From JAABRU01 sp041390465 (GTDB taxonomy: Bacteria; Desulfobacterota; Desulfobacteria; Desulfobacterales; Desulfococcaceae), in NCBI GenBank assembly GCA_041390465.1, contig JAWKPW010000011.1:1-64000 (forward strand): 64,000 nucleotides of DNA, in the 5' to 3' direction. Of the stretch, positions 9,219 to 17,815 are shown in pieces (position 1 is the stretch's first letter; each line of letters begins with the position of its first letter). Below the pieces are notes generated by a model. The model was not told the DNA's origin. It did no database searches and was given only the letters and a program-made list of their open reading frames with translations. A program made the position numbers and the translations under genes.

Positions 9219-10265
9219 ATGACAAAAAATTGGATTGTTATTGCTGTATCAGCGTTCTGCCTGACTGCGGGTTGGGCTTCTGTGCATGGGGCCGAAATCC
9301 GGGAAGTTACATTGATGTGCCATGACAGTTTCAGTGTCAGCAAAGAGATTGTCTCGGCTTTTGAAACCGCGCAGCAGGCAAAAATCCTTTTTCTCAAATC
9401 CGGGGATGCGGGCGCTGCCCTGAATCAGGCCATTTTGTCCAAAAACAATCCTCTGGCAGATGTGTTTTTCGGAGTGGACACCACCTTTTTCAGCCGTGCG
9501 CTTCGTGCGGATATTTTTGAACCCTTTGCCTCGCCCCTGCTTGCAGACATCCCGGAGCATCTCAGACTGGATCCCCAAAACCGTCTGCTGCCTGTGGATT
9601 TCGGGGATGTGTGTCTCAACTATGACAAAAAATGGTTTGCGGAAAAAGGAATCCGGCCGCCGGAAAGTCTGGAGGATTTGCTCCGTCCTGAATACAGAGG
9701 ACTGACGGTCGTGGAAAACCCGGCCACATCTTCGCCCGGACTGGCCTTTCTGCTGACCACTGTGTCCCGTTTCGGAGAAAAAGGATTTTCAGACTACTGG
9801 AAATCCCTGCGCGGCAATGAGGTGCTGGCGGTGGACGGATGGAAGCAGGCCTATTGGGGGCATTTTACGGCAGCTTCCAAAGGAAAACGCCCCATTGTGG
9901 TCAGTTATGCCTCCAGTCCGCCTGCCGAGGTGCATTATGCGGAAAAAAAGCCGGAAGATGCACCGACAGCGGCTGTCACGGGAAATGCATCCGCGTTCCG
10001 CCAGATTGAATTTGCAGGCATTCTCAAAGGGGCAAAAAACCCGGATTTGGCAAGGAAATTAATTGATTTTATGCTGGACGTGCGGTTTCAGGAGGACATT
10101 CCCCTGCAAATGTTCATGTTTCCGGCCAATGCCTCGGCAAAACTGCCGGAGGTTTTTGTCAAATATGCCGTGATTACGGAAAAACCGGCTGTGATTTCTC
10201 CGGAGGCCATTGACAAAGGCCGGGAGCAGTGGATTCAGACCTGGACCGAAACCGTGCTGAGGTAG
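9219..10265 (+). CDS. thiB: Thiamine-type ABC transporter substrate-binding protein
   Basis: A 348-residue periplasmic binding protein. Start at 9219 follows GGAAGG at good spacing; residues 1-25 form a signal peptide ending near VHGAEI. Similarity to ThiB/TbpA is visible along the chain: ADVFFGVDTTFFSRAL (family ADVVLGLDNNL), PVDFGDVCLNYDKKWF (PFDYGYFAFVYDK), NPATSSPGLAFLL (PRTSTPGLGLLL), VDGWKQAY (KGWSEAY), VVSYASSPPAEVHY (VLSYTTSPAYH) and the PxG/A motif MFPANASAKLPEVF. It would deliver thiamine or thiamine phosphates, or a related ligand, to the permease encoded next. Operon with thiP. Confidence 0.85.
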   Translation: MTKNWIVIAVSAFCLTAGWASVHGAEIREVTLMCHDSFSVSKEIVSAFETAQQAKILFLKSGDAGAALNQAILSKNNPLADVFFGVDTTFFSRALRADIFEPFASPLLADIPEHLRLDPQNRLLPVDFGDVCLNYDKKWFAEKGIRPPESLEDLLRPEYRGLTVVENPATSSPGLAFLLTTVSRFGEKGFSDYWKSLRGNEVLAVDGWKQAYWGHFTAASKGKRPIVVSYASSPPAEVHYAEKKPEDAPTAAVTGNASAFRQIEFAGILKGAKNPDLARKLIDFMLDVRFQEDIPLQMFMFPANASAKLPEVFVKYAVITEKPAVISPEAIDKGREQWIQTWTETVLR

Positions 10266-10305
10266 CTGTTTTTTGTTTTCACAAAACAAAATCCGTGCCG
10301 GGAAT

Positions 10306-12000
10306 ATGGGCTGCATTTCATTTGAACGGCTGAAAGTGCTGCCCCGAAGCTTTCTTTCCTGCCTGCTTCTGCTTTTGCCCCTTGTTTTTCTGGCTCTGTT
10401 TTATTTTTATCCCCTGACAGAAATTTTTCTGCTCAGCCTGATGCCGGAAGGACAGTGGCAGTCTGCGGTGTTCCGCAGGATATTTCACAGCGCGTATTAT
10501 GGCCGCATTCTCTGGTTCACCTTCTGGCAGGCAGCGCTTTCCACTGTGCTGACCCTTGTGCTGGCCCTTCCCGGAGCCTTTGTTTTTGCCCGGTTCCGCT
10601 TTCCGGGAAAAAAACTGCTGAATGCTTTTGTCACTGTTCCCTTTGTGCTGCCAACGGTTGTGGTTGCGGCTGCGTTTGATTCCCTGCTGGGATCAGAAGG
10701 CCTGATAACCTCTTTTGTTTCCCTGCGGGGTTTTTCCTTTGCCATTTCCCCGGGGCAGGGTATCTGGCTTATCCTTGCTGCCCATGTGTTTTACAATTAC
10801 AGTGTGGTCATCCGCATCGCGGGCGGCTTTTGGGCGCAGATGGAAAACAGTCTTGCGGATGCGGCAAGGATGCTGGGCGCATCTCCCTTCACGGTTTTCC
10901 GGAAAATCACCTTTCCCCTGCTCGGCCCCTCGATTCTTGCCTCCGGACTGCTGGTTTTTGTGTTCTGCTTCAGCAGTTTCGGTGTGATTCTGATTCTGGG
11001 CGGACCCGGATTTTCCACCATTGAAACAGAAATTTACCGTCAGGCTGTTCATCTTTTCAACCTGCCGGTCGCGGCCGCGCTTTCTCTGCTCCAGATTGTC
11101 TTCACCTTTGCCCTGATGCGGATTTATACCGGTTTTCAGCGGAAAATCTCTGTTTCCCTGCATCCGGAATCCCAGAGCAGGGCAGTGCGCAAACCAAGTT
11201 CCCTTTCTGAAAAAATCATGCTGGGGGCAAATGTGACTTTTATGTTTCTGTTTCTCGGATGTCCCCTGCTTTCTCTGCTTCTGCGATCTCTTTTGGCAGA
11301 AAAGGGATTTTCCCTCGCTTATTACACAGCCCTGTTCCAAAATGAAAATGAATCGATCTTTTTCATTCCGCCGGTTCAGGCTGTGCTGAATTCTCTGGGA
11401 TTTGCCGGAATCACTCTGATTATGGCTCTGGTTCTTGGTTCACTGGCTGCCGTATTTCTGGCAAAACCGGAAAGCAGACTGGCATCTTTTCTGGATCCAA
11501 TCTTCATGCTTCCCCTTTCCACTTCCGCGGTCACGCTGGGATTCGGTTTTATCCTTGCGCTGGACAGACCGCCCCTGAATCTGCGCACCTCCCTGATGCT
11601 GGTTCCCATAGCCCATACCCTTGCCGCGTTTCCCTTTGTGGTGCGCAGCCTTCTGCCCGCACTGCGGAGTATTCCCCGCAACCTGAGGGAAGCTGCATCC
11701 GTACTGGGTGCAAATCCCTGGCAGGTCTGGCGCACAGTGGATCTGCCGATTATCGGACGGGCTTTGCTGGTCGCTGCTGTGTTTGCCTTTACCGTGAGTC
11801 TGGGGGAATTCGGAGCCACCGCGTTCACTGCCCGGCCTCACACAGCCACCATGCCTTTGGCGATTTACCGTTTTCTGGGACAGCCCGGAGCCATGAATTA
11901 CGGGCAGGCTGTGGCCATGAGCAGCCTGCTCATGCTGGTGACTGCGGCAGGATTTTTCTGCATTGAAAAATTTCAGCCGGGCCGGCACCGGGAATTCTGA
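10306..12000 (+). CDS. thiP: ABC transporter permease, ThiP type (two fused halves)
   Basis: A 565-residue permease with about 12 membrane segments made of two BPD-type halves (residues about 1-270 and 290-565), the usual ThiP/FbpB layout. Both EAA loops are visible: DAARMLGASPFTVFRKITFP at about 195 and EAASVLGANPWQVWRTVDLP at about 465, which dock onto the ATPase. The start is uncertain: ATG 10306 or an in-frame start at 10273. It lies 40 bp after thiB. The cognate ATPase is not adjacent; the nearest candidate is the frameshifted ATPase gene at 16251. Confidence 0.85.
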   Translation: MGCISFERLKVLPRSFLSCLLLLLPLVFLALFYFYPLTEIFLLSLMPEGQWQSAVFRRIFHSAYYGRILWFTFWQAALSTVLTLVLALPGAFVFARFRFPGKKLLNAFVTVPFVLPTVVVAAAFDSLLGSEGLITSFVSLRGFSFAISPGQGIWLILAAHVFYNYSVVIRIAGGFWAQMENSLADAARMLGASPFTVFRKITFPLLGPSILASGLLVFVFCFSSFGVILILGGPGFSTIETEIYRQAVHLFNLPVAAALSLLQIVFTFALMRIYTGFQRKISVSLHPESQSRAVRKPSSLSEKIMLGANVTFMFLFLGCPLLSLLLRSLLAEKGFSLAYYTALFQNENESIFFIPPVQAVLNSLGFAGITLIMALVLGSLAAVFLAKPESRLASFLDPIFMLPLSTSAVTLGFGFILALDRPPLNLRTSLMLVPIAHTLAAFPFVVRSLLPALRSIPRNLREAASVLGANPWQVWRTVDLPIIGRALLVAAVFAFTVSLGEFGATAFTARPHTATMPLAIYRFLGQPGAMNYGQAVAMSSLLMLVTAAGFFCIEKFQPGRHREF

Positions 12001-12113
12001 CAAGGCAAAAATGGAAATCTGCCTGTTTTCTGCTTGCAGGAAAAATCAGAGCGTGATAGTTTTTTTCAGATATCAGGCAGGAATCAGGAGGCTGGAAGCA
12101 GAGGAGCAGAGAT

Positions 12114-12491
12114 ATGGCGAAATCTTTTTGCATTCGCTCAAAAATATGGATAGAGGATGAATCCGGGGATGTGGTTTTTGGGCCCGGACGGATGAAAATT
12201 TTTGAAGCCATTGAACGTCTGGGGTCCATCCATGCTGCTGCCAAAGAACTCGGCATGGGGTACAAGGCCATATGGAACCGAATCAAGGCCACAGAGGAAC
12301 GGCTGGGAAAAGATCTGCTGATACGAAATGCAGGCGGCGTTTCAGGCGGAGGATCGCAGCTTACGCCCTTTGCGGAAACCCTGCTTCACAGATTCCGGAG
12401 CCTGCAGGATTCCGTGATTGCCTATTCAGACAACTGCTTTGAAAAGGAAAAGCATTTTGACAAAGCCGTGCGTATGCAGAAATCGCACTGA
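12114..12491 (+). CDS. ModE-like single-domain LysR-type HTH regulator
   Basis: A 125-residue protein with GAGGAG six bases before the ATG. It matches the N-terminal DNA-binding domain of ModE: FGPGRMKIFEAIERLGSIHA then AAKELGMGYKAIWNRIKATE at about 21-60, followed by LTPFAETLLHRF. The C-terminal molybdate-binding Mop/TOBE repeats of full ModE are missing, so it either senses no oxyanion directly or works with a partner. Short single-domain relatives are common beside metal or oxyanion transport genes. Its place after thiBP suggests it may regulate one of the flanking transport units. Confidence 0.8.
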   Translation: MAKSFCIRSKIWIEDESGDVVFGPGRMKIFEAIERLGSIHAAAKELGMGYKAIWNRIKATEERLGKDLLIRNAGGVSGGGSQLTPFAETLLHRFRSLQDSVIAYSDNCFEKEKHFDKAVRMQKSH

Positions 12492-12539
12492 TGCAATGGC
12501 AGGGATGCAGGAACGGGAACAGGGGAAGCTTTGGCCGAA

Positions 12540-13550
12540 ATGAATGCTGAGGCTGATCCGGAAAAATTGACAAAACAAAAGGTGCCGGGAGTGGAAAGAT
12601 ATATTTTGCATCTTGCACTTGTTCTTTCTGTGCTGATGCTGTGCGCATGCACAGATGAAAAGACAGATTCTTTTCAGGGCTATGCAGAAGGGGAATTTGT
12701 GTATGTGTCTTCTCCCATCGGCGGAGAGCTTGCCCGTCTGGCAGTTGAGAAGGGGCAGACTGTTGGGAAAGGGGACCTGCTCTTTTCCCTGGAGCAGGCA
12801 TTTGAGACAGCCGGTGTAAGGGACGCGGAAGAAATGCTGAAACAGGCAAATGACAGACTCGCGAATCTGCAAAAAGGACTCCGGCCTTCTGAAATTGATG
12901 CCATCAATGCCCGGCTCAGACAGGCGCAACTGTCTCTGCGGCTTGCGGAAACCGAATACAGACGCAGGGTTGCTTTGTCCAGAAAACAGGGGGTGTCGCA
13001 GGAAGAGCGGGAAAGGGCGCTGACCGCATATGAGCATGAGCAGCAGAAGGTGAAGCAGGTGGAGGCCGAACTTGCCATCGCGCAGAGCGGTGCAAGGGAA
13101 GATGAGATTCACGCGGCAGAGGCACAGGTGGAATCCGCAAAAGCCAGACTGGAGCAGGCCAACTGGAATCTGGCGCAGAAAACCCGGATATCTCCTGAGG
13201 CAGGACTGATTTTTGACACCTTTTACGAGACCGGAGAATATGTTCCCCCAACTCGTCCCGTGCTTGCCCTTCTGCCTCCGGAAAACAGAAAAGTCCGTTT
13301 TTTTGTTCCTGAAACTGCGGTGGGTCAGTTCAAAACCGGTCAAAAGGTCAAAATTTCCTTTGACGGTCTCCAGACACCGTTAAATGCCCATGTCAGTTAT
13401 ATATCCCCCCAGTCAGAATACACACCACCGGTTATTTATTCCAGCAAAAACCGGGCAAAACTGGTTTTTATGCTTGAAGCCCTGCCTGATGATCCCCGGA
13501 GCGCTGTTCTTCTTCATCCCGGGCAGCCGGTGGATGTGATTGCGGAATAA
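12540..13550 (+). CDS. HlyD/YbhG-type membrane fusion lipoprotein
   Basis: A 336-residue periplasmic adaptor. A hydrophobic N-terminus ends in LMLCAC, a plausible lipobox for lipid attachment. The biotinyl-lipoyl half motifs (VYVSSPIGGELARLAVEKGQ, then ISPEAGLIFDTFYETGEYV) flank a long alpha-helical hairpin (about residues 85-200, rich in Ala/Glu/Gln, with GLRPSEIDAINARLRQAQ), as in YbhG. It links an inner-membrane ABC-2 exporter to an outer-membrane channel. Followed by HicB, an ABC ATPase and an ABC-2 permease on the same strand, so it belongs to a YbhGFSR-like efflux unit. The ATG at 12540 is preferred; a TTG nine bases upstream is possible. Confidence 0.85.
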   Translation: MNAEADPEKLTKQKVPGVERYILHLALVLSVLMLCACTDEKTDSFQGYAEGEFVYVSSPIGGELARLAVEKGQTVGKGDLLFSLEQAFETAGVRDAEEMLKQANDRLANLQKGLRPSEIDAINARLRQAQLSLRLAETEYRRRVALSRKQGVSQEERERALTAYEHEQQKVKQVEAELAIAQSGAREDEIHAAEAQVESAKARLEQANWNLAQKTRISPEAGLIFDTFYETGEYVPPTRPVLALLPPENRKVRFFVPETAVGQFKTGQKVKISFDGLQTPLNAHVSYISPQSEYTPPVIYSSKNRAKLVFMLEALPDDPRSAVLLHPGQPVDVIAE

Positions 13551-13555
13551 GGGAA

Positions 13556-13948
13556 ATGAAATTTTATTATGCCATATTCACAAAAAGCGATAACGCTGTT
13601 GAGGTGGAATTTCCGGATTTGCCGGGCTGTGTCACTTTCGGCAATACCTTTGAGGAAGCATACTGCAATGCAGCAGATGCCCTTGCCGGATGGATGGCAC
13701 ATGCGGAAAAACAGTTTGTCCGGGAGCCGTCTTCCCATGAAGACATAAAAAATTCAGAAGGTGAAATCATTCCCATTCCTTTGGATGAAAGAACCATGAA
13801 ATCCTATGAAGGAAAAAAGCGGATCAGCGTTACATTTCCTGCCTCTGTTCTTGAAAAAACAGACAGATTCAGCAAATCCAAAGGATTGAACCGTTCCGGA
13901 GTGCTGATAAAAGCGGTTCAGGAATATATGGAAAGGCATTTGGCATAA
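13556..13948 (+). CDS. Orphan HicB-family antitoxin
   Basis: A 130-residue protein in two parts: an N-terminal HicB partial RNase H-like fold (FYAIFTKSDNAVEVEFPDLP is the region, with GCVTFGNTFEEAYCNAADAL after it) and a C-terminal ribbon-helix-helix DNA-binding segment (ISVTFPASVLEKTDRFSKSK at about 93-112). Such proteins neutralise HicA mRNA interferases and repress their own promoter. There is no room for hicA: six bases lie upstream and about 40 bp downstream before the next gene. It is therefore a lone antitoxin inside an efflux operon and may act as its transcriptional regulator. Confidence 0.85.
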   Translation: MKFYYAIFTKSDNAVEVEFPDLPGCVTFGNTFEEAYCNAADALAGWMAHAEKQFVREPSSHEDIKNSEGEIIPIPLDERTMKSYEGKKRISVTFPASVLEKTDRFSKSKGLNRSGVLIKAVQEYMERHLA

Positions 13949-13991
13949 AAAATGCCTTTCCACACTCATAGCAATTTATTCAGGCCGCAGC

Positions 13992-14915
13992 ATGGATGAA
14001 GAAAAAAAATTTGTGATTGATGTGCAGGGAATCAGCAAGAGTTTTGGCGCAAAAACCGTGGTCAGAAGCCTGAACATGCGTGTTGCCGAAGGAGAGATTT
14101 ACGGTTTTCTCGGCCCCAACGGATCAGGAAAAACCACCTTTATCCGCATGTTATGCGGTCTGCTCCGGCCGGACAAAGGAAGCGGAACCTGTCTGGGATA
14201 TGATGTTGTGAAAGATTCGGATCAGATCAAGCCCCATGTGGGTTACATGTCCCAGAAATTCAGCCTGTATGAAGATCTGACTGTTTATGAAAATCTGGAC
14301 TTTGTCGCCCGAACCTATGGACTGAAAAATCGGGACGAACGGGTAAAACATTATATCGCGCAGATGGGTCTGGAAGGGTTCAGAAATCAACTGGCCGGAA
14401 GCCTTTCCGGCGGATGGAAACAGCGGCTGGCCCTGACTTCCTGCATTCTGCATCAGCCCCGGCTTCTGCTGCTGGATGAACCCACTGCCGGCGTTGATCC
14501 GGGCGCGCGGCGTGATTTCTGGAATGAGGTTCACCGGCTTGCGGCAGAAGGAATTACCTCTCTTATCAGCACGCATTATATGGATGAGGCAGAGCGCTGT
14601 CATCGGCTGGCCTATATTGCCTACGGCGATCTGCTGGCTTCCGGAACCGTTGAGGAAATGATTGTGAATTCAGGGCTTGTAACCTGGCATGTGACAGGAA
14701 AGGATATGCACAGTCTGTCGGAAAAACTTAAAAATCTGCCTGGGGTGGAGCAGGTGGTGGCATTTGGAAACACCCTGCACATCAGCGGCGTGTGTGAGGA
14801 AAAAATGGAAGAAAGCATAAAGCCTTACAGAAACGGGCTTTATCAGTGGAAAAGGGCACAAACAAATCTGGAAGAGGTTTTCATTCATCTGATGCAGAAG
14901 ACAGTTAAGCGATGA
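13992..14915 (+). CDS. ABC-2 exporter ATP-binding protein (YbhF-like)
   Basis: A 307-residue ATPase. Walker A GPNGSGKTT at about 38-46, Q-loop near YMSQKFSLYEDLTVYEN, signature SLSGGWKQRLAL (a W in place of the usual M/Q), Walker B LLLLDEPTAGVDP and H-loop STHYMDEAERC. The C-terminal 80 residues carry the DUF4162-type extension of drug and NodI-type exporters. It would power the permease encoded 60 bp downstream; in E. coli YbhF two such domains are fused, here there is one. Confidence 0.9.
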   Translation: MDEEKKFVIDVQGISKSFGAKTVVRSLNMRVAEGEIYGFLGPNGSGKTTFIRMLCGLLRPDKGSGTCLGYDVVKDSDQIKPHVGYMSQKFSLYEDLTVYENLDFVARTYGLKNRDERVKHYIAQMGLEGFRNQLAGSLSGGWKQRLALTSCILHQPRLLLLDEPTAGVDPGARRDFWNEVHRLAAEGITSLISTHYMDEAERCHRLAYIAYGDLLASGTVEEMIVNSGLVTWHVTGKDMHSLSEKLKNLPGVEQVVAFGNTLHISGVCEEKMEESIKPYRNGLYQWKRAQTNLEEVFIHLMQKTVKR

Positions 14916-14931
14916 TTCCCACCTTTTTTCC

Positions 14932-14964
14932 AAAAACCGGATTTTTCGAAAAAATCCGGTTTTT
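14932..14964. terminator. CCGGATTTTT hairpin (family copy)
   Basis: AAAAACCGGATTTTT, then CG, then AAAAAATCCGGTTTTT forms a stem ending in a T-run on both strands. It lies between the ATPase and permease genes of one apparent operon, so it may attenuate rather than end transcription. The same stem recurs at 18722, 27943, 50680 and 50761. Confidence 0.65.
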
Positions 14965-14977
14965 CAGGTAATTATCC

Positions 14978-16117
14978 ATGTTGAAACGCTTTTTCTCTTT
15001 CAGCCGTTTATGGGCAGTTGTCATAAAGGAATTTATTCAGATGAGACGCGACCGTCTCACCTTTGCCATGATGATTGGCATTCCGCTTCTGCAACTGGTT
15101 CTGTTCGGATATGCCATCAATTCTGATCCCAAACATCTGCCCACTGCCATTCTCAGTGCGGACAATTCTGTTTTTTCCCGGTCCCTTGTCGCGGCCATGC
15201 AAAACAGTGCCTATTTTCTTGTGGATCGGAATATAAAAAGCAGGGCAGAGGCCACCCGGCTTCTTCATCTGGGAGAAATTCAGTTTGTGCTGAGCATACC
15301 CGAAGGATTCAGCCGCAGATTGATTCGGGGGGAAAAACCCGTGCTGCTGCTTGAGGCCGATGCCACAGATCCGTCCGCGACCGGCGGCGCGGTCGGGGCA
15401 TTCCGTGAGATTGTCAGAAGGGCTGTTTATCAGGATGCAAAAGGTGTGCTTTCCCATCTGCGCACAGATGAGGATGCAGTGACGCTGAGGATTCACACAG
15501 ATTACAATCCGGAAAGGATTACCCAGTACAATATTGTTCCCGGACTTATGGGCGTGGTTCTGACCCTTACACTGGTGATTATCACGGGACTGGCCATTAC
15601 CCGTGAAAGTGAGCGCGGCACAATGGAGAATCTGCTTTCCACACCGGTCAAACCCCTTGAGGTCATGATTGGAAAGATTATCCCCTATATTCTGGTGGGA
15701 TATATTCAGATGACACTGATTCTCACGGCTGCCCATATTCTTTTTCAGGTTCCCATGCAGGGAAGCCTTTTTCTCATTTATCTGCTTTCCCTGCTTTTTA
15801 TCGCGGCAAATCTCAGCGTGGGGCTTACTTTTTCCACTGTGGCAAAAAATCAGTTGCAGGCCATGCAGATGTCTGTGTTTTTCTTTCTGCCTTCCCTTCT
15901 TCTGTCAGGTTTTATGTTTCCTTTCAGGGGAATGCCTGTATGGGCCCAGTATATCGGCTCTGTGCTGCCTCTTACGCATTATCTGAGGATTGTGAGAGGA
16001 ATTCTGCTGAAAGGAAACGGACTGGCCGAATCTCTTCCCCATACGCTTCCCATAGCACTTTTCTGGATGGCCGTGCTTATGGTGGGACTTGTCCGATACA
16101 GGCGGACACTGGATTAG
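14978..16117 (+). CDS. ABC-2 type exporter permease (YbhR/YhhJ-like)
   Basis: A 379-residue ABC-2 permease. Topology is typical: one N-terminal membrane segment (about 27-47, after KEFIQMRRDRLTFAMM), a large periplasmic domain (about 48-180), then five membrane segments including GLAITRESERGTMENLLSTP at about 208-227 (the conserved RExErGT coupling motif) and LLLSGFMFPFRGMPVWAQYI near 310. With the HlyD-type protein and ATPase upstream it completes an inner-membrane efflux pump. The substrate cannot be told; relatives export cationic drugs. Confidence 0.88.
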   Translation: MLKRFFSFSRLWAVVIKEFIQMRRDRLTFAMMIGIPLLQLVLFGYAINSDPKHLPTAILSADNSVFSRSLVAAMQNSAYFLVDRNIKSRAEATRLLHLGEIQFVLSIPEGFSRRLIRGEKPVLLLEADATDPSATGGAVGAFREIVRRAVYQDAKGVLSHLRTDEDAVTLRIHTDYNPERITQYNIVPGLMGVVLTLTLVIITGLAITRESERGTMENLLSTPVKPLEVMIGKIIPYILVGYIQMTLILTAAHILFQVPMQGSLFLIYLLSLLFIAANLSVGLTFSTVAKNQLQAMQMSVFFFLPSLLLSGFMFPFRGMPVWAQYIGSVLPLTHYLRIVRGILLKGNGLAESLPHTLPIALFWMAVLMVGLVRYRRTLD

Positions 16118-16250
16118 CGCAGGAGAGAAAATTGCAAACCGGACTGTTTCCCCCGGAGAGCACAGAGGGTTCACAGAAAGCACAGCGCTTTTTGCCGATC
16201 TCCCGGCTTGCATTTTTGACAAAATGCACTGCCAAAGAAATGAAATTGCC

Positions 16251-17327
16251 ATGTCCCTGCTGGAAGTGATGGATGTGCATAAAAGATTTGATGACCGAAA
16301 CGTTCTGGAAGGCGTGCGTTTCGGACTGGAGCCGGGGCATATTCTGTGTCTGCTGGGACCTTCAGGATGCGGCAAAACCACTTTGCTGCGCATTATTGCA
16401 GGACTGGAAACACCGGATCGGGGAAATATCTTTTTTGACGGAAAAGACATGACCTGTGTGCCTCCGCACCGCCGGGGATTTGGCATGATGTTTCAGGAAT
16501 ATGCGCTGTTTCCCCATAAAAATGTTTATGAGAATCTCGCGTTTGGTCTGGAAATGCAGGGCATGGATGCATCAGCAGTCCGCAGGCATGTCAGTGAAAT
16601 GCTGGAACTGGTGGGAATGCAGGGATTTGAGAAACGGGACACTGCTCTGCTTTCCGGCGGCGAGCGCCAGCGGGTGGCCCTGGCCCGAAGCCTTGCGCCC
16701 CGGCCCCGGCTGCTTATGCTGGATGAGCCTTTGGGGTCTCTGGATGCGCACTGCGGGAGCATCTCATTGCGGAACTTGCTAAAATTCTCCGGCAGGTGGG
16801 TGTGACCGCCACCCTTATCGACCCATGATCAGGCTGAAGCTTTTGCCATTGCGGATCAAATCGCAGTTTTTGATCAGGGAAAACTGATACAGAAGGGAAC
16901 ACCGGAAGAGATATACAAATCACCGGCCAGTGTCACTGCTGCGCGCTTTCTGGGATTTCACAATCTGCTGGAAGGAAAGGTGACAGCAGACGGAATCGTG
17001 GAAACTGCGCTCGGGCAGATTCATGCAGCAGGCACAAATCAGGGTGATTTCCTTACAGTGCTGATTCCGCCTGATGCCGCACAGATTGCTGACAGTGCAG
17101 AACCGATGCGGAAGGAAGGAAAACTCCTCATACACGGCAGAGTGAAGGAGAGCATTTTTCAGGGTTCCTTTTATCGCGTGGATCTGGAAATCCGCGGAGG
17201 GCAGACACTGATTTTCCATCTTCCCAACCGCATTTCCCGTCCTGTTCAGGGAGAGAATCTGACACTGGAAACAGAGGGTTCCGCATGGGTATGCATTCAG
17301 GAAACGAAAAAATCTCAGGCAGAATGA
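16251..17327 (+). pseudogene. PotA/FbpC-type ABC ATPase with two compensating indels
   Basis: Reads cleanly from 16251: Walker A GPSGCGKTT, Q-loop FQEYALFPHKNVYENLAFGL, signature LLSGGERQRVALARSL, Walker B LLMLDEPLGSLDA. After that the frame slips at about 16749 and continues two bases on (LREHLIAELAKILRQVGVTA), then returns to the original frame at 16821 (THDQAEAFAIADQ, the H-loop). The C-terminal 110 residues form a TOBE-like regulatory domain. As printed a stop follows GRWV at 16803-16805, so the product would be truncated before the H-loop. It could be the missing ATPase of the thiBP genes, though the TOBE tail fits Fe3+/polyamine/sulfate ATPases better than the short ThiQ. A base-calling error is plausible because the indels cancel. 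Confidence 0.72.
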
Positions 17328-17490
17328 AAACAGGACGGAATGGCTGTCAAACAAATTTATTCATATAGCAGTGTGGAACCGGTTTCCCGGAGCGCATCTG
17401 AAATCCGGACGGATTAATATTATTATAGAAAAATAATAAAAAAACACATCGGAATCCCGGAAGGGATGACATTGTCAGCCGGTATTATCG

Positions 17491-17632
17491 AACTCACCTT
17501 ACGCAGACTTTCCAAAAATCAGAGAACTGCTGTATCCACCCCCGTCACACCGACGAAAGCCGGAATCCAGTAATTTCAGATGATTCTGGATAGTGACTTT
17601 CGTCGGTATGACGGCGGGGTGTAAGGTGAGTT
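17491..17632. mobile_element. 142-bp MITE-like element with terminal inverted repeats
   Basis: Ends are AACTCACCTTAC and GTAAGGTGAGTT (perfect 12-base inverted repeats). Flanking ATCG occurs on both sides, a likely 4-bp target duplication. Inside are two further arms (GTCACACCGACGAAAGCCGG and ACTTTCGTCGGTATGACGG), the bacterial REP-like sequence usually mobilised by REP-associated transposases. No transposase is encoded. Confidence 0.7.
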
Positions 17633-17740
17633 ATCGAGAATCTTTCCGGAAACAGCCCACTGCTGAAACTGTGATCAATCCTTATGCTGTTTGCAAAAAG
17701 GGCCTGAAATAGATAAAAAAATTATTACAGGCAGTTATTC

Positions 17741-17769
17741 TTGCAAAAATCTCAAAAACATGGTATGAA
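17741..17769 (+). promoter_or_regulatory. Sigma70-type promoter of the carbonic anhydrase gene
   Basis: TTGCAA at 17741-17746 and TATGAA at 17764-17769 with a 17 bp spacer, 46 bp before the ATG at 17816. Confidence 0.5.
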
Positions 17770-17815
17770 CTGAAAAAATGCTCACAGCTTATTATCAATC
17801 ATAAGGGAGAAAAAA

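Larger units (their letters stand above)
17328..17815. other. Intergenic region with REP/MITE elements
   Basis: About 490 bp without genes. It holds a repeat-family fragment (17390-17483, core GGAATCCCGGAAGGGATGAC also seen near 18820 and 42450), the 142-bp inverted-repeat element at 17491-17632 and the promoter of the carbonic anhydrase gene. Confidence 0.6.

Noticed and set aside
13949..13991. A hicA toxin gene next to hicB
   Set aside because: Only about 40 bp are available on this side and five on the other; no double-stranded-RNA-binding-like short frame exists.
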